From assembly GCF_002115725.1 (NCBI RefSeq), contig NZ_JFKD01000001.1, positions 62,001-126,000 of the forward strand: a stretch of 64,000 nucleotides of DNA. Direction: 5' to 3'. The notes beneath the pieces were generated by a model that worked only from the letters and a program-made list of their open reading frames with translations, was not told the DNA's origin and ran no database searches. Made by a program: the position numbers and the translations under genes. This DNA is from Marivita cryptomonadis (GTDB lineage Bacteria > Pseudomonadota > Alphaproteobacteria > Rhodobacterales > Rhodobacteraceae). This document shows positions 36,605 to 47,727 of this stretch, piece by piece (position 1 is the first letter of the stretch; the number at the start of each line of letters is the position of its first letter).

Positions 36605-38471
36605 ATTTGATTTCGATGTCATCGTCGTTGGCGGCGGACATGCGGGTTGCGAAGCCGCGCATGCATCGGCACGGATGGGTGTACGTACGGCTTTGGTCAC
36701 TCTGTCCGAAGCTGGCATTGGCGTTATGTCATGTAATCCGGCGATTGGGGGACTTGGCAAAGGTCACTTGGTTCGCGAAATTGATGCATTTGACGGCATC
36801 ATGGGGCGCGTGGCAGACAAAGCAGGTATCCAGTTCCGTCTATTGAACCGTCGGAAAGGCCCGGCCGTGCAAGGTCCTCGCGCCCAGGCGGATCGTAGAA
36901 TTTACCAATCAGAGATGCTGGCTGCGACCAAAGCGCAAAGAAACCTTGAGGTGGTTACTGGTGAAGTAACTGACCTCATCGTGCATAACGGCGAAGTCAG
37001 CGGTGTGGTTCTTGATGTAGATCGTAGGCTGACGGCAACTTCTGTCATTCTAACCACGGGGACATTTCTGCGTGGTGTTATTCATATTGGTGATCGCCAG
37101 ATTGCTGGTGGTCGCATGGGGGAACGGCCATCTAACGATTTGGCAAATACACTTGCGTCCTTCGAATTGCCGCTGGGTCGTTTGAAAACGGGTACACCGC
37201 CGCGTCTGGATGGGCGGACCATCAACTGGGGTGGATTGGATGAACAGCCGGGTGATGACGAACCCGTTATGTTTTCGTTTCTATCCAAGGGCCCGACGGC
37301 CCGACAGGTATCTTGTGCGATCACGCATACAAATGAAAAAACACACGCCATCATCCGCACAAATTTGGACAGGTCTGCGATGTATGGAGGTCATATCGAA
37401 GGCGTTGGGCCGCGTTATTGTCCTTCAATCGAAGATAAGGTTGTCAGGTTTGCGGATAAGTCGTCGCATCAGATCTTTCTTGAGCCAGAGGGTCTTGATG
37501 ACCACACGATTTATCCAAATGGAATCTCCACATCTTTGCCTGAAGATATCCAGCTGGAATACGTCCGTTCGATCAATGGCCTCGAGGCGGCAGAGATTCT
37601 GCAGCCGGGCTATGCTATCGAATATGACTACGTTGATCCGCGCGCGCTGAATCTTGATTTGTCGCTTAAGGGTCGGACAGGACTTTATCTTGCTGGCCAA
37701 ATCAATGGGACAACCGGCTACGAAGAAGCCGCGGCGCAAGGGCTTGTTGCTGGATTAAACGCGGCCCGTCGATCAAAGCGACTTCCGCCAGTCACCTTCA
37801 GCCGTTCGGATAGTTACATTGGCGTAATGATCGACGATCTAACATCGCGTGGAGTTCTGGAGCCGTATCGAATGTTCACCTCACGCGCTGAATATCGCCT
37901 GTCTTTGCGCGCGGATAATGCTGATCAACGTCTGACGCAAAAGGCGATTGAGATTGGCTGTGTGAACGAAGAACGTCAGAGCGTTTTTGAGAATAAAATG
38001 TCATCGATGAATTCCGGTCGGAAAAAGTTGGATAGTCTAACCGTGACCTCTCGTCAGCTGGTCGATGTCGGCGTGACGATATCGCAGGATGGCGCAAAGC
38101 GGTCAGGGTTTGAGGCTTTGGCGATTGAGGCGGTGTCTTGGGATGCATTAATGTCGATTGATCCAACTTTGTCGTCTATCGATCTGGCGGTACGCGAGCA
38201 GCTTTCCAAAGATGCCCTTTATGCGAATTATATTGAACGTCAGCAGAAAGACATCGAAGCTCTGCGTAGAGACGAAGCGCAAACAATTCCTGAGGATTTT
38301 GATTTCCACTCAATCGAAGGCCTGTCTAATGAATTGAAGACCAAGCTTGGAAAAGCAATGCCAGCTAATGTGGCTCAGGCGGCCAGGATTGATGGTATGA
38401 CACCCTCGGCATTGATGCTGATCTTGTCTAAAATCCGTGCGTCTGTTCACAAAGCGCGTGCCGCTGTATGA
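36597..38471 (+). CDS. mnmG: tRNA uridine 5-carboxymethylaminomethyl modification enzyme MnmG
   Basis: A FAD protein of about 624 residues, partner of MnmE in forming the cmnm5U34/mnm5U34 modification. The FAD motif [21 protein letters not shown] is N-terminal; [20 protein letters not shown] and the C-terminal helical domain are typical. The GTG at 36597 was chosen because AAGGAG at 36583-36588 is 8 bases upstream; a GTG at 36588 would overlap that ribosome site and add three residues (FHV context) read from parS. The stop overlaps rsmG as ATGA. Confidence 0.95.
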   Translation: MKQFDFDVIVVGGGHAGCEAAHASARMGVRTALVTLSEAGIGVMSCNPAIGGLGKGHLVREIDAFDGIMGRVADKAGIQFRLLNRRKGPAVQGPRAQADRRIYQSEMLAATKAQRNLEVVTGEVTDLIVHNGEVSGVVLDVDRRLTATSVILTTGTFLRGVIHIGDRQIAGGRMGERPSNDLANTLASFELPLGRLKTGTPPRLDGRTINWGGLDEQPGDDEPVMFSFLSKGPTARQVSCAITHTNEKTHAIIRTNLDRSAMYGGHIEGVGPRYCPSIEDKVVRFADKSSHQIFLEPEGLDDHTIYPNGISTSLPEDIQLEYVRSINGLEAAEILQPGYAIEYDYVDPRALNLDLSLKGRTGLYLAGQINGTTGYEEAAAQGLVAGLNAARRSKRLPPVTFSRSDSYIGVMIDDLTSRGVLEPYRMFTSRAEYRLSLRADNADQRLTQKAIEIGCVNEERQSVFENKMSSMNSGRKKLDSLTVTSRQLVDVGVTISQDGAKRSGFEALAIEAVSWDALMSIDPTLSSIDLAVREQLSKDALYANYIERQQKDIEALRRDEAQTIPEDFDFHSIEGLSNELKTKLGKAMPANVAQAARIDGMTPSALMLILSKIRASVHKARAAV

Positions 38472-39055
38472 ATGTTTCACGTGAAACATCAGAGCGATTG
38501 GATGTCTACCTATCGCTTCTTCGTAAGTGGTCACCAAAAATTAATCTTGTTTCGCCATCGTCCTTAAAAGAAGCCGCTCGGCGGCATTTTGATGATTCTT
38601 TGCAAGTAGCATCTCTATGCCCAAAAAAAGCGAAAACATGGGTAGACTTGGGGTCAGGCGGTGGTTTTCCTGGTGCCGTGGTGGCGATTGCGCTGCGAGA
38701 AAAAGGTTTGATGGTGACGCTGATTGAAAGCGATCAACGCAAGGCAGCCTTTCTGCGTAGTGTTTCACGTGAAACAAATACACCGTTCACCGTCCTTGCA
38801 AACCGCATCGAGGCGGTCGATCCACTTCAGTCAGATGTTGTCAGCGCCCGAGCACTAGCTCCTTTGGTCGACCTTTTGACGTACACAGAACGACATGTTG
38901 GTGGCGGCGGAATCTCGCTTTTCATGAAGGGCGGCACTTGGCGGAATGAGGTTACGGATGCTCAAAAAAAGTGGCGATTCACTTATGAAGCGCATACAAG
39001 TGTGACACACCCTGACGCTGCCGTTATGGAGATTGGAGACCTTTCTCGTGTATGA
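38468..39055 (+). CDS. rsmG: 16S rRNA (guanine-N7) methyltransferase RsmG
   Basis: A 195-residue SAM methyltransferase modifying G527 of 16S rRNA. The SAM-binding motif [13 protein letters not shown] lies near residue 60 and VSARALAPL near 127. Two parS sites lie inside the gene and encode the peptide VSRET twice (residues 3-7 and about 99-103). The start overlaps the mnmG stop by four bases. It belongs to the conserved mnmG-rsmG-parA-parB string. Confidence 0.95.
   Translation: MNVSRETSERLDVYLSLLRKWSPKINLVSPSSLKEAARRHFDDSLQVASLCPKKAKTWVDLGSGGGFPGAVVAIALREKGLMVTLIESDQRKAAFLRSVSRETNTPFTVLANRIEAVDPLQSDVVSARALAPLVDLLTYTERHVGGGGISLFMKGGTWRNEVTDAQKKWRFTYEAHTSVTHPDAAVMEIGDLSRV
38473..38488. promoter_or_regulatory. 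parS: parS centromere site 2
   Basis: An exact TGTTTCACGTGAAACA immediately after the rsmG start codon; it codes for VSRET within the protein. Confidence 0.95.
38761..38776. promoter_or_regulatory. parS: parS centromere site 3
   Basis: An exact TGTTTCACGTGAAACA inside rsmG, 288 bp (start to start) from site 2 and in the same coding phase relative to the protein (VSRET). Confidence 0.95.
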
Positions 39056-39860
39056 TCCCACACGCCCAGTTGGTCCAAAAATCATAGCGATCGCAAATCA
39101 AAAAGGTGGCGTTGGAAAGACAACAACGGCCATCAATTTTGCGTCCGCGTTGGCCGAAATCGGTCAAAAGGTCTTGGTGGTCGATCTTGATCCTCAAGGC
39201 AATGCATCCACGGGGCTTGGCCTGATGCCAGATGACCGCAACGCAACGACATATGATCTGCTACTAGACGATTTTCCGCTCTCGGATATTATTTGCAAAA
39301 CAGGGCAAGACAACCTGTTCCTTGTGCCTTCAACTACAGACCTCAGCTCGGCTGATATTGAGCTCATCGCTAATGAAAAGCGCAGCTACCTGCTCCACGA
39401 TGCTTTGCGCCAAACCGATATGGATCAATTTGGGTTTGATTTCATTCTTATAGACTGCCCCCCGTCGTTGAACCTTCTGACTGTCAACGCGATGGTCGCC
39501 GCGCATTCTGTCCTTGTTCCACTTCAAAGCGAATTCTTCGCATTGGAAGGCCTCAGCCAATTGATGCTAACCATTCGGGAGGTGCGCCAATCTGCAAACC
39601 CCGCGCTGCGAATCGAAGGTGTTGTTTTGACGATGTACGACGCGCGCAACAACCTGTCGCAGCAGGTCGAGACTGATGCGCGCGACAATCTTGGAGACCT
39701 TGTTTTTAAAACGGTAATCCCGCGCAATGTGCGCGTGAGCGAGGCGCCGTCATACGCGATGCCGGTTCTTGAGTATGATACGAATTCCAAGGGCGCTCTT
39801 GCATACAGGGCGCTTGCCCGAGAGTTTCTTGGGAAAAACGAAACAATGACAGCAGCGTAG
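39048..39860 (+). CDS. parA: Chromosome-partitioning ATPase ParA
   Basis: A 270-residue deviant-Walker ATPase driving segregation of the origin. The P-loop KGGVGKTTT is at 19-27 with the signature lysine; LVVDLDPQGNASTGLG and IDCPPSLNLLTVNA follow. The GTG at 39048 has GGAG at 39035-39038 as ribosome site and overlaps the rsmG stop by 8 bases; a TTG at 39033 is the alternative. The medium length without a DNA-binding N-terminus is the chromosomal (Soj-like) type. Confidence 0.95.
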   Translation: MYDPTRPVGPKIIAIANQKGGVGKTTTAINFASALAEIGQKVLVVDLDPQGNASTGLGLMPDDRNATTYDLLLDDFPLSDIICKTGQDNLFLVPSTTDLSSADIELIANEKRSYLLHDALRQTDMDQFGFDFILIDCPPSLNLLTVNAMVAAHSVLVPLQSEFFALEGLSQLMLTIREVRQSANPALRIEGVVLTMYDARNNLSQQVETDARDNLGDLVFKTVIPRNVRVSEAPSYAMPVLEYDTNSKGALAYRALAREFLGKNETMTAA

Positions 39861-39869
39861 GTTGAGCAG

Positions 39870-40781
39870 ATGGCAGAGAAAAAAGAACAAAGACGCGGGC
39901 TGGGCCGAGGATTGTCTGCTTTGATGGCCGATATTGAACCCAACTCTGAAGCCAGCGCGCCGCCACAACAACGCGCTGTGCGGACACTCCCTGTTGATCA
40001 ACTTTTTCCGAATCCAGATCAGCCGCGCCGACAGTTTGATGCGGACGCACTGGATGAATTAAAAATGTCGATCCGAAGCAAGGGCGTGATCCAGCCCTTG
40101 ATTGTGCGACCGCGTGGCACTGCCGAAAACCAATATGAGATCGTGGCAGGGGAACGGCGCTGGCGTGCTGCGCAGGCCGCAGGCGTTCACGAAGTTCCAG
40201 TGGTCGTTCGTGAGTTTTCAGATGAGGATGTTCTGGAAATCGCAATCATCGAAAACATCCAACGTGCCGATCTCAACCCGATTGAAGAAGCGGCTGGTTA
40301 TGAACAGTTGATGTCTCGTTTTGGGCATACGCAGGAAAAATTGGCGCAAGCGCTTGGCAAAAGTCGCAGTCACATTGCGAACCTTCTTCGGCTTCTCAAC
40401 CTGCCAGACGTGGTTAAAAATGCTGTTGTCGATGGCAAGCTTTCTGCCGGGCATGCGCGGGCCTTGATCACTGCACCTGATCCCGTCTTGTTGGCTGGGC
40501 AGATTGTTCGTCATGGCATGTCTGTACGCGAAGCTGAACGCCTGGTCCGTGAAGCACAAAATCCCGAAGGCGACGCAAAGCCAAAAAGGTCTGCGAAATC
40601 GTCGGGGAATGAGGCCAAAGATGCGGATACAAAGGCGCTGGAAGGCGATTTGTCAGCGGCTTTGGGAATGAAGGTCTCGATTAATCACAACGCAGGCAAA
40701 GAGACGGGCAGCGTTACGATCAGCTATGACACGCTAGAAGACCTTGATCTTCTGTGCTCAGCCCTTAGTGCGACGCGCTGA
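39870..40781 (+). CDS. parB: Chromosome-partitioning protein ParB
   Basis: A 303-residue CTPase clamp that loads on parS. The CTP-binding N-domain contains QPLIVRPRGTAENQYEIVAGERRWRAAQ; the helix-turn-helix region is in QEKLAQALGKSRSHIANLLRLLNLP; the C-terminal part is the dimerisation domain after a Lys/Ser-rich linker. It lies 9 bases after parA. Its targets, three exact parS sites, lie 1-3 kb upstream. It converges with hemW with no gap. Confidence 0.96.
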   Translation: MAEKKEQRRGLGRGLSALMADIEPNSEASAPPQQRAVRTLPVDQLFPNPDQPRRQFDADALDELKMSIRSKGVIQPLIVRPRGTAENQYEIVAGERRWRAAQAAGVHEVPVVVREFSDEDVLEIAIIENIQRADLNPIEEAAGYEQLMSRFGHTQEKLAQALGKSRSHIANLLRLLNLPDVVKNAVVDGKLSAGHARALITAPDPVLLAGQIVRHGMSVREAERLVREAQNPEGDAKPKRSAKSSGNEAKDADTKALEGDLSAALGMKVSINHNAGKETGSVTISYDTLEDLDLLCSALSATR

Positions 40782-41942
40782 TCAGCTTTTGGCAAGCTGA
40801 GCAATCAGGTAGTTGAGGACAGGCCGCCCTTTTGGTGTTGCGCCAATGCGGCTGTCCTGCTGCCAGATCAAGCCGTCGACTGTCAGGGTTTCCAGTCGGG
40901 CCCTGTCGATTATAGCGGTCACATCGTCAATCAGTAGACCTTCATTTAGTCTCAACCCCATAATGAGGCGTTCATCCTCAACATCTAGAGGCGGTAGCAG
41001 AAGCGCATCTTTGATACCCGTTCCCTCTGTCACCGCTTTCAGCCAAGCTTCTGGCTGTTTCCAGCACTCTGTGGCCATCCGTTGACCGTCGCGCGTCAAC
41101 CTACCATGTGCACCCGGACCGATACCGGCATAATCGCCACCCCGCCAGTAAAGCAGGTTATGCTTGGATTCGGCCCCAGATTTGGCATGGTTCGAGACTT
41201 CATAAGCCTCATATCCCGCATCATCACACAGGCGCTGCGTTAGATCGTAAAGGTCTGCGCCAAGATCGTCAGACGGCAATCCACGCAGAATCCCGCGTTG
41301 GGCGCGATCCCAGAATGCGGTGCCTTCTTCGATGGTCAGTTGATAGAGCGACAGATGATCCACGGCCATGTTCAGGGCGGTCGTCAACTCGCGTTCCCAA
41401 TTATCAAGTGACTGGTTTTGCCGTGCATAGATCAGATCAAAACTCACGCGATCAAAGAATGTGCGGGCGGTCTGAAACGCGGTCTGCGCCTCGTCAACCG
41501 TATGAAGGCGCCCCAATGCCCTCAGATCATCGGGATCAAGCGCCTGAACGCCCAAGGAAACCCTGTTCACGCCATGATTGGCGTATCCTTCAAATCGATG
41601 GGCTTCGACTGAGGTGGGATTTGCCTCTAACGTGATTTCGATGTCATTCGCGAAAACCCAAACCTCACGGGCGGCATCCAAAACGGTCTTTACCGTTTCT
41701 GGTTCCATCAGACTGGGGGTGCCGCCGCCGAAGAAGATGGACGTAAGGACCCTGGGCCCGGTTTCACCCCCGGTCCGCAGGATTTCCTGCGCAAGGGCGT
41801 CTGCCCATTTTGTCTGATCGACGGCAGATCGGACATGACTGTTGAAATCGCAATATGGGCACTTTGCTGCACAAAAGGGCCAGTGAACATAAAGCCCGAA
41901 CCCGCGGTCTTGCCAAAGCTCAGCCAAAGCATCCTGCCACAA
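40782..41942 (-). CDS. hemW: Radical SAM heme chaperone HemW
   Basis: A protein of about 386 residues related to coproporphyrinogen dehydrogenase HemN but acting as heme chaperone. The radical-SAM cluster motif CAAKCPYC follows GLYVHWPF; FGGGTPSLM and SLYQLTIEEGTAFW are HemW-typical. No ATG or GTG is available before the conserved region; TTG codons at 41942 (chosen) or 41927 fit, with the start overlapping the rdgB stop. The longer open frame upstream is an out-of-phase reading of rdgB. The group is separated from HemN by length and missing residues. Confidence 0.9.
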   Translation of the reverse strand: MWQDALAELWQDRGFGLYVHWPFCAAKCPYCDFNSHVRSAVDQTKWADALAQEILRTGGETGPRVLTSIFFGGGTPSLMEPETVKTVLDAAREVWVFANDIEITLEANPTSVEAHRFEGYANHGVNRVSLGVQALDPDDLRALGRLHTVDEAQTAFQTARTFFDRVSFDLIYARQNQSLDNWERELTTALNMAVDHLSLYQLTIEEGTAFWDRAQRGILRGLPSDDLGADLYDLTQRLCDDAGYEAYEVSNHAKSGAESKHNLLYWRGGDYAGIGPGAHGRLTRDGQRMATECWKQPEAWLKAVTEGTGIKDALLLPPLDVEDERLIMGLRLNEGLLIDDVTAIIDRARLETLTVDGLIWQQDSRIGATPKGRPVLNYLIAQLAKS

Positions 41943-42531
41943 ATTTGCGGAAGGCGTCGGCGCGGTGGCTGATCTTGTTCTTTTCCCAGCGGTCCATTTC
42001 GCCAAAGGTGATGCTGTACCCGTTGGGTTGGAACACCGGATCGTATCCATGTCCTTGCTCGCCACGCATGGGCCAGACGATGTGTCCTTCCATCGTGCCG
42101 GGGAACACTTCGTCATGTCCATCGGGCCAGGCAAGAACCAATGTGCAGCAAAACCGTCCCGTCCAAGGGGGCTCAACCCCAGAGTCTAGCAGCGCTTTGT
42201 TGGTCTTGGTCATTGCCATGACAAAGTCACGACCCGTCTCTGTTTCGGCCCAATCGGCTGTATAGACGCCGGGCGCGCCGCCCAATGCGTCAACCTCAAG
42301 CCCGCTGTCATCAGATAGGGCAGGGAGGCCAGTCGCTTTGGCCGCGGCATGTGCTTTGATCTGAGCGTTTTCGACGAAAGTGGTTCCGTCTTCGACAGGT
42401 TCCGGCAGGTTCATCTCGGCCGCGCCAACGACCGAGACCCCATAGTCTTTCAAAAGATCGGCGATCTCTTCCAGCTTGCCCTTGTTATGGGTTGCCACAA
42501 GAAGCCGGGTTCCTTCGAATTTGCGAGTCAT
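41920..42531 (-). CDS. rdgB: XTP/dITP diphosphatase (RdgB/HAM1)
   Basis: A 203-residue enzyme removing non-canonical purine triphosphates. The N-terminal [14 protein letters not shown] and the middle [23 protein letters not shown] are diagnostic. It overlaps rph by 4 bases (ATGA) and hemW at its 3' end, giving the common rph-rdgB-hemW operon. Confidence 0.96.
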   Translation of the reverse strand: MTRKFEGTRLLVATHNKGKLEEIADLLKDYGVSVVGAAEMNLPEPVEDGTTFVENAQIKAHAAAKATGLPALSDDSGLEVDALGGAPGVYTADWAETETGRDFVMAMTKTNKALLDSGVEPPWTGRFCCTLVLAWPDGHDEVFPGTMEGHIVWPMRGEQGHGYDPVFQPNGYSITFGEMDRWEKNKISHRADAFRKFVAGCFG

Positions 42532-43241
42532 TCCGCAGCCTTGAGCTGCAGAGCGACCAGTTCCTGCACACCGGCATCCGCCAGATCAAGCAGTTCGGTC
42601 ATCTGCGTGCGCGAAAAGGTCGATCCTTCGGCTGACATTTGTATTTCGATCAACTGCCCATCGCCGCGCATGATGAAGTTGCCGTCAACACCGGCTTCGG
42701 AATCTTCTGGATAGTCGAGGTCAAGAACGGCCTGGCCGGCATAAATACCGCAGCTGACAGCAGCCACCGGAGAAATCAGCGGATCGCTCTTCACGTCACC
42801 GGCTTTCATCAACTTATTTACGGCCAGACGCAGCGCGACCCAACCGCCTGTGATCGACGCACAACGCGTGCCGCCATCAGCTTGAATGACATCACAATCG
42901 ACGGTGATTTGACGCTCGCCAAGTGCCACGCGATCGACGCCAGCACGCAAGCTGCGCCCAATTAGTCTCTGAATCTCGACCGTGCGACCCTGTTGCTTGC
43001 CCGCGGCACTCTCGCGGCGCATCCGACTTGTCGTGGAACGGGGCAGCATGCCGTACTCGGCAGTGACCCAGCCCAGTCCGGATCCCTTGATAAACGGCGG
43101 CACACGGTCCTCGATGGTGGCGGTGCAGAGCACGTGGGTATCCCCCATGCGGATCATGCATGAGCCTTCTGCATGTTTGCTGATCCCGGTTTCGATTGAA
43201 ACCGCTCGCATTTCGCTTAATTTCCGTCCTGACGGTCGCAT
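42528..43241 (-). CDS. rph: Ribonuclease PH
   Basis: A 237-residue phosphorolytic 3' exoribonuclease trimming tRNA. It begins [19 protein letters not shown]; conserved are [20 protein letters not shown] and [17 protein letters not shown]. The start at 43241 is the family N-terminus; the upstream open frame is antisense to hrcA. It is divergent from hrcA with 105 bp between, a standard alphaproteobacterial arrangement. Confidence 0.96.
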   Translation of the reverse strand: MRPSGRKLSEMRAVSIETGISKHAEGSCMIRMGDTHVLCTATIEDRVPPFIKGSGLGWVTAEYGMLPRSTTSRMRRESAAGKQQGRTVEIQRLIGRSLRAGVDRVALGERQITVDCDVIQADGGTRCASITGGWVALRLAVNKLMKAGDVKSDPLISPVAAVSCGIYAGQAVLDLDYPEDSEAGVDGNFIMRGDGQLIEIQMSAEGSTFSRTQMTELLDLADAGVQELVALQLKAAE

Positions 43242-43346
43242 GGTATATCCCCTTGATTGCCGTGTACGGATACAGGCAGGCTTTCTGGTTTCGCAAGCCA
43301 ATAGTCTGAACCAGTGTGACCGTGATTTGCGATATGAGGTGAGTGA

Positions 43347-44417
43347 TTGAGCGACGGGACCAAACTTCTGGACGAAATGAACGACCGGTCGCGGGAAGTG
43401 TTCCGTAAGGTTGTCGAAGGCTACCTTCTTAGCGGTGAACCTGTGGGCTCGCGCACGTTGACGCGTACGCTTGAGGAAAAGGTATCTGCGGCGACCATTC
43501 GGAACGTGATGCAAGACCTGGAGTTTCTTGGTCTGTTGGACAGCCCCCATATCAGCGCAGGCCGTATCCCGACCCAGCTTGGTTTGCGTATGTTTGTGGA
43601 TGGCCTTTTGGAAGTGCGTGATCTTGATGTCGATGATCGACAGAAGATTGATGCAACTGTGACAAGCAACAGTCAGGATGTTGGTACCATTCTGGATAGG
43701 GTTGGATCTGCTTTGTCCGGTGTAACGCACGGCGCGTCCCTCGTTCTCACGCCCAAACATGAAGCAGCTATCAAACATATCGAGTTTGTTCCTGTCGGCG
43801 GGGATCAGGCATTGGTGGTTTTGGTTTTTGCCGATGGGCATGTCGAGAATCGTCTCTTCACGCCCCCTCCGGGACAAACACCAAGCTCGATGCGAGAGGC
43901 GGCGAATTTTCTGAATGCTTTGGTTGAAGGAAAAACACTGTCTGATCTGCGTCGCACGATCAAAGACGACATGGCCCGCAAGCGCCGTGAGTTGGATTCA
44001 CTTGCCGCGATATTGGTCGAGCAAGGCTTGGCGATTTGGGACGAACACGCCGACACGTCCGGTCGTTTGATTGTGCGCGGGCGGGCGAATCTTTTGGCAG
44101 AAGACACCCATGCCGAAGAGTTGGAGCGCATTAGGGAATTGTTCGATGATCTGGAGCGCAAGCGGGACATCGCGGAATTTCTCGAACTGACCGAACAAGG
44201 CGACGGTGTGCGCATTTTTATTGGTTCTGAGAATAAACTTTTCTCACTTTCGGGTTCCTCTTTGGTGGTGTCTCCATATATGAACGCTGATCGTAAAATT
44301 ATCGGTGCGGTGGGGGTTATAGGCCCGACCCGTTTGAATTATGGACGGATCGTACCGATCGTGGACTACACAGCGCAGCTCGTCGGGAAATTGCTCGGCG
44401 ACCGCAACCAAGGGTAA
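43347..44417 (+). CDS. hrcA: Heat-inducible transcription repressor HrcA
   Basis: A 356-residue winged-helix repressor of chaperone genes. The N-terminal DNA-binding part contains [12 protein letters not shown] and [35 protein letters not shown]; the C-terminal half has the conserved [21 protein letters not shown]. The start is a TTG at 43347 behind an AGGTGAG ribosome site. No CIRCE operator was seen upstream. It is followed by grpE. Confidence 0.95.
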   Translation: MSDGTKLLDEMNDRSREVFRKVVEGYLLSGEPVGSRTLTRTLEEKVSAATIRNVMQDLEFLGLLDSPHISAGRIPTQLGLRMFVDGLLEVRDLDVDDRQKIDATVTSNSQDVGTILDRVGSALSGVTHGASLVLTPKHEAAIKHIEFVPVGGDQALVVLVFADGHVENRLFTPPPGQTPSSMREAANFLNALVEGKTLSDLRRTIKDDMARKRRELDSLAAILVEQGLAIWDEHADTSGRLIVRGRANLLAEDTHAEELERIRELFDDLERKRDIAEFLELTEQGDGVRIFIGSENKLFSLSGSSLVVSPYMNADRKIIGAVGVIGPTRLNYGRIVPIVDYTAQLVGKLLGDRNQG

Positions 44418-44421
44418 CGAA

Positions 44422-44988
44422 ATGGCCGAAACGGATCACACGAAGGATTTTCTCGACAGCCTGGCCGAGGCCGAGGCAGAGGAAAACGAAGCTCTTGAAG
44501 AAGAGATCAGCAATGAAGACGCTGATCTGGATTCTTTGCGTGCCGAGCGGGATGATCTGAAAGACAAGTTCATGCGCGCGTTGGCGGAAGCCGAAAATGC
44601 GCGTAAGCGCTCGGATAAAGATCGCCGCGAAGCACAACAGTATGGTGGGTCACGCTTGGCGCGCGACCTCCTGCCGGTTTATGACAATTTGCAGCGTGCA
44701 CTTGCTTCCATTCCAGAAGAGCAACGCGAGGCGTCCAAAGCCTTTATCGAAGGTGTCGAGCTGACAATGCGTGAATTGCTCAATGTCTTTAGCAAGCACG
44801 GCGTTACCGCGATCAAGCCTGAAGTGGGTGACAAGTTCGATCCTCAGATGCACGAAGCGATGTTCGAGGCACCGGTACCGGGTACAATCGCAGGCGAGAT
44901 CATTCAGGTCTCGACCGAGGGCTTCATGCTGTATGATCGTCTGCTGCGTCCGGCGCAGGTTGGCGTAAGCTCGATGCCGAAGTCCTAA
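44422..44988 (+). CDS. grpE: Nucleotide exchange factor GrpE
   Basis: A 188-residue co-chaperone for DnaK. An acidic coiled-coil N-terminal half ([13 protein letters not shown]) is followed by the GrpE core [14 protein letters not shown] and the C-terminal beta domain [11 protein letters not shown]...[23 protein letters not shown]. It lies 4 bases after hrcA; its stop overlaps the convergent mutS stop by four bases (CTAA). Confidence 0.95.
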   Translation: MAETDHTKDFLDSLAEAEAEENEALEEEISNEDADLDSLRAERDDLKDKFMRALAEAENARKRSDKDRREAQQYGGSRLARDLLPVYDNLQRALASIPEEQREASKAFIEGVELTMRELLNVFSKHGVTAIKPEVGDKFDPQMHEAMFEAPVPGTIAGEIIQVSTEGFMLYDRLLRPAQVGVSSMPKS

Positions 44989-47672
44989 TCGTCTTTCAGC
45001 AACGATTTCAGACTATACAGAGCCTGTAACGCCTCCATCGGCGTCATTTCATCGGGGTGCAGATCTTTGATCTGTGCCTCGATCTTGCTTTCGGTCGCGG
45101 GCTTTGTTGGCTGCGGGGTGTTTGCGACAGCCGAGAACAGCGGAAGATCGTCGATCAACGCCTTAGGCGAGGTTTTCTCGCGTTCCCCTTTTTCCAGCGC
45201 GTCCAGAACTGACCGTGCACGGGTGATAACCGCTGGTGGCAGACCGGCAAGTTGGGCAACCTGAACGCCGTAAGACCGATCTGCGGCGCCTTCGCGTACC
45301 TCGTGCAGAAAGATCACCTCGCCCTCCCATTCGCGCACCGCGACTGTTGCGTTCTTGACGCCGTCCAGACTGTTCGCGAGCGCGGTTAGTTCGTGGTAAT
45401 GCGTGGCAAAGAGCGCGCGGACTTTATTAACGGATTGCAGATGCTCTAACGTGGCCCAAGCGATGGATAGGCCATCATACGTTGCCGTTCCCCGACCAAT
45501 CTCATCCAGGATAACCAAAGCGCGGTCGTCGGCCTGGTTCAGGATAGCGGCAGTTTCGACCATTTCCACCATAAAGGTCGACCGACCACGCGCCAGATCG
45601 TCGGACGCGCCAACCCGGCTGAAGATTTGACTGACCAGTCCGATATGCGCCGATTTTGCAGGAACGTACGACCCAATTTGCGCCAGAAGAGCAATCAATG
45701 CGTTCTGGCGCAGGTATGTCGATTTACCGGCCATGTTCGGACCAGTCAAAAGTGAGATTGCCGCGCTGTTGCTCTGGGCCGACAAGTCACAATCGTTGGC
45801 AACAAACCCTGTTTCGCCTTGCGCCCTGAGCGACCGCTCAACCACTGGATGACGTCCGCCCTCAATCTCGAAGCTGCGGCTTTCATCAACCTTAGGGCGG
45901 CACCAATCCAGATCGCTGGCTAGATCAGCAAGCGCTGTTGCGAGGTCAAGTTCAGCCAGACCCGTTGCAAGGGCATTCAGTGCTGGCTGTTGGTCTAAAA
46001 TTGCGCGACTTAGGGTGGAGTAGAGCCGCTTTTCAATCTCGATCGCCTCACCGCCGGCGTTCATGATGCGGCGTTCGAGTTCGGACAATTCCACGGTAGT
46101 GAATCTGATTTGGTTCGCGGTCGTCTGTCGATGGATGAAGGTTTCATTCAGCGGTGGGGCCATCATCTTTTGCGCGTGGGTCGAGGTGGTTTCGATGAAG
46201 TACCCCAGCACGTTGTTGTGTTTGATCTTCAGCGACGACACGCCCGCCATGTCGGAATATTGTGCCTGAAGGCCTGCGATTACACCGCGGCCTTCATCTC
46301 GGAGCTTTCGCGCCTCGTCCAAAGCCGCATCATAGCCCGGGGCGATAAACCCTCCATCTCGGGCCAATAGCGGTGGCTCAGCGATCAATGCCTCGTCCAG
46401 AAGTGCGATCAAGGCGTCGTGGCCTTTGCAGGCTCTAACCGCATCACTGAGCATGTCTGGCAGGTTATATGTCTCCAACGCACCTGAAATTGTCTCTGAT
46501 TGCGCCAGAGCATTGCGGATTGCCGCCATGTCTCGGGGCCCGCCGCGCTCAAGCCCAAGGCGCGAAAGCGCGCGATCCAGGTCAGGAACACGTTTGAGCG
46601 CATCGCGAACTTGCCGGGCCAACATCGGATCAGAGATCGCCCACGTAATCGCCTCTTGCCGGTTGCGGATCACCGTCAGGTCGCGCGATGGCGTGGACAG
46701 TCGCCGTTCTAAAAGGCGCGCGCCGCTTGCGGTGGCCGTTCGGTCAATGACGGACAAAAGCGATCCGGCACGACCGCCCTGCAGGGAGTGGGTCAATTCT
46801 AGGTTCCGACGCGTGGCGGCGTCGATATGCATCGAATTACCAAGCTTTTCCTGCTGTGGCGTTCGGAGCAAAGGCAGACGGCCTTTTTGTGTCAGATCCA
46901 GATATTCGATTAGCGCGCCCATGGCTGATAGTTCAACGCGCGAGAACTGGCCGTAAGCGTCAAGCGATGACACACCGAATTGTTGTGTCAGGCGGGTGTG
47001 CGCGCCTGTTGAGTCAAAGCTTGATTTGCTGAGCCATGTTGGGTCCAGCCCTAGATCGTCGAGGACGTTGGCAATTACGGTTTCCGTGCCTTCGGCCATC
47101 AGGATCTCGGCTGGAGAGAGTTGTGCCAGTTCGGGACCCACGCGGGCCAATGACAGCGGCAAAACATGGAGCGCACCGGTCGAGATGTCGGTCCAAGCCA
47201 GCGCCCATTCGTCTCTGACACAGGCCAATGCGGCCAAAAAGTTGTGACGCCGCGCCTCAAGCAACGTTTCCTCGGTCAGCGTTCCGGGTGTGACAAGGCG
47301 CACCACATCACGGTTGACGACGGACTTCGATCCCCGCTTTTTTGCCTCGGCCGGGCTTTCCATTTGTTCGCAAACCGCGACGCGAAACCCTTTTCGTATC
47401 AGCGTGAGCAAGTACCCTTCGGCAGCATGAACGGGCACACCGCACATCGGGATGTCGTCACCGTCATGTTTCCCGCGTTTGGTAAGCGCGATGTCCAGCG
47501 CCTCGGATGCAGCTGCAGCATCGTCAAAGAACAATTCGTAAAAATCACCCATGCGATAGAACAACAAAGCGTCCGCATACTGGGATTTTATTTCCAGATA
47601 TTGCGCCATCATGGGTGTGACGGGTGATTTATTCGCGTTCACAAGCTTCCCCTCGGTGCTATGGCGTGACAT
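44985..47672 (-). CDS. mutS: DNA mismatch repair protein MutS
   Basis: An 895-residue mismatch sensor. The N-terminal mismatch-binding motif is in [13 protein letters not shown]; the ATPase has Walker [11 protein letters not shown], Walker [18 protein letters not shown] and the FATHYHEL segment; a short C-terminal tail follows. The start at 47672 was chosen as the first ATG before the conserved N-domain; a start further upstream would overlap the divergent malic enzyme gene. A second ATG (MMAQYLEIK region) about 20 residues later is possible. Confidence 0.96.
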   Translation of the reverse strand: MSRHSTEGKLVNANKSPVTPMMAQYLEIKSQYADALLFYRMGDFYELFFDDAAAASEALDIALTKRGKHDGDDIPMCGVPVHAAEGYLLTLIRKGFRVAVCEQMESPAEAKKRGSKSVVNRDVVRLVTPGTLTEETLLEARRHNFLAALACVRDEWALAWTDISTGALHVLPLSLARVGPELAQLSPAEILMAEGTETVIANVLDDLGLDPTWLSKSSFDSTGAHTRLTQQFGVSSLDAYGQFSRVELSAMGALIEYLDLTQKGRLPLLRTPQQEKLGNSMHIDAATRRNLELTHSLQGGRAGSLLSVIDRTATASGARLLERRLSTPSRDLTVIRNRQEAITWAISDPMLARQVRDALKRVPDLDRALSRLGLERGGPRDMAAIRNALAQSETISGALETYNLPDMLSDAVRACKGHDALIALLDEALIAEPPLLARDGGFIAPGYDAALDEARKLRDEGRGVIAGLQAQYSDMAGVSSLKIKHNNVLGYFIETTSTHAQKMMAPPLNETFIHRQTTANQIRFTTVELSELERRIMNAGGEAIEIEKRLYSTLSRAILDQQPALNALATGLAELDLATALADLASDLDWCRPKVDESRSFEIEGGRHPVVERSLRAQGETGFVANDCDLSAQSNSAAISLLTGPNMAGKSTYLRQNALIALLAQIGSYVPAKSAHIGLVSQIFSRVGASDDLARGRSTFMVEMVETAAILNQADDRALVILDEIGRGTATYDGLSIAWATLEHLQSVNKVRALFATHYHELTALANSLDGVKNATVAVREWEGEVIFLHEVREGAADRSYGVQVAQLAGLPPAVITRARSVLDALEKGEREKTSPKALIDDLPLFSAVANTPQPTKPATESKIEAQIKDLHPDEMTPMEALQALYSLKSLLKDD

Positions 47673-47727
47673 TAAGACGACCGACCCGGGTGGAAAACCC
47701 GATTTTGACGTATGAGGCCTCTGACGC

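Noticed and set aside
43242-43346. CIRCE operator upstream of hrcA
   Set aside because: No TTAGCACTC-N9-GAGTGCTAA or close variant is present in the rph-hrcA gap.
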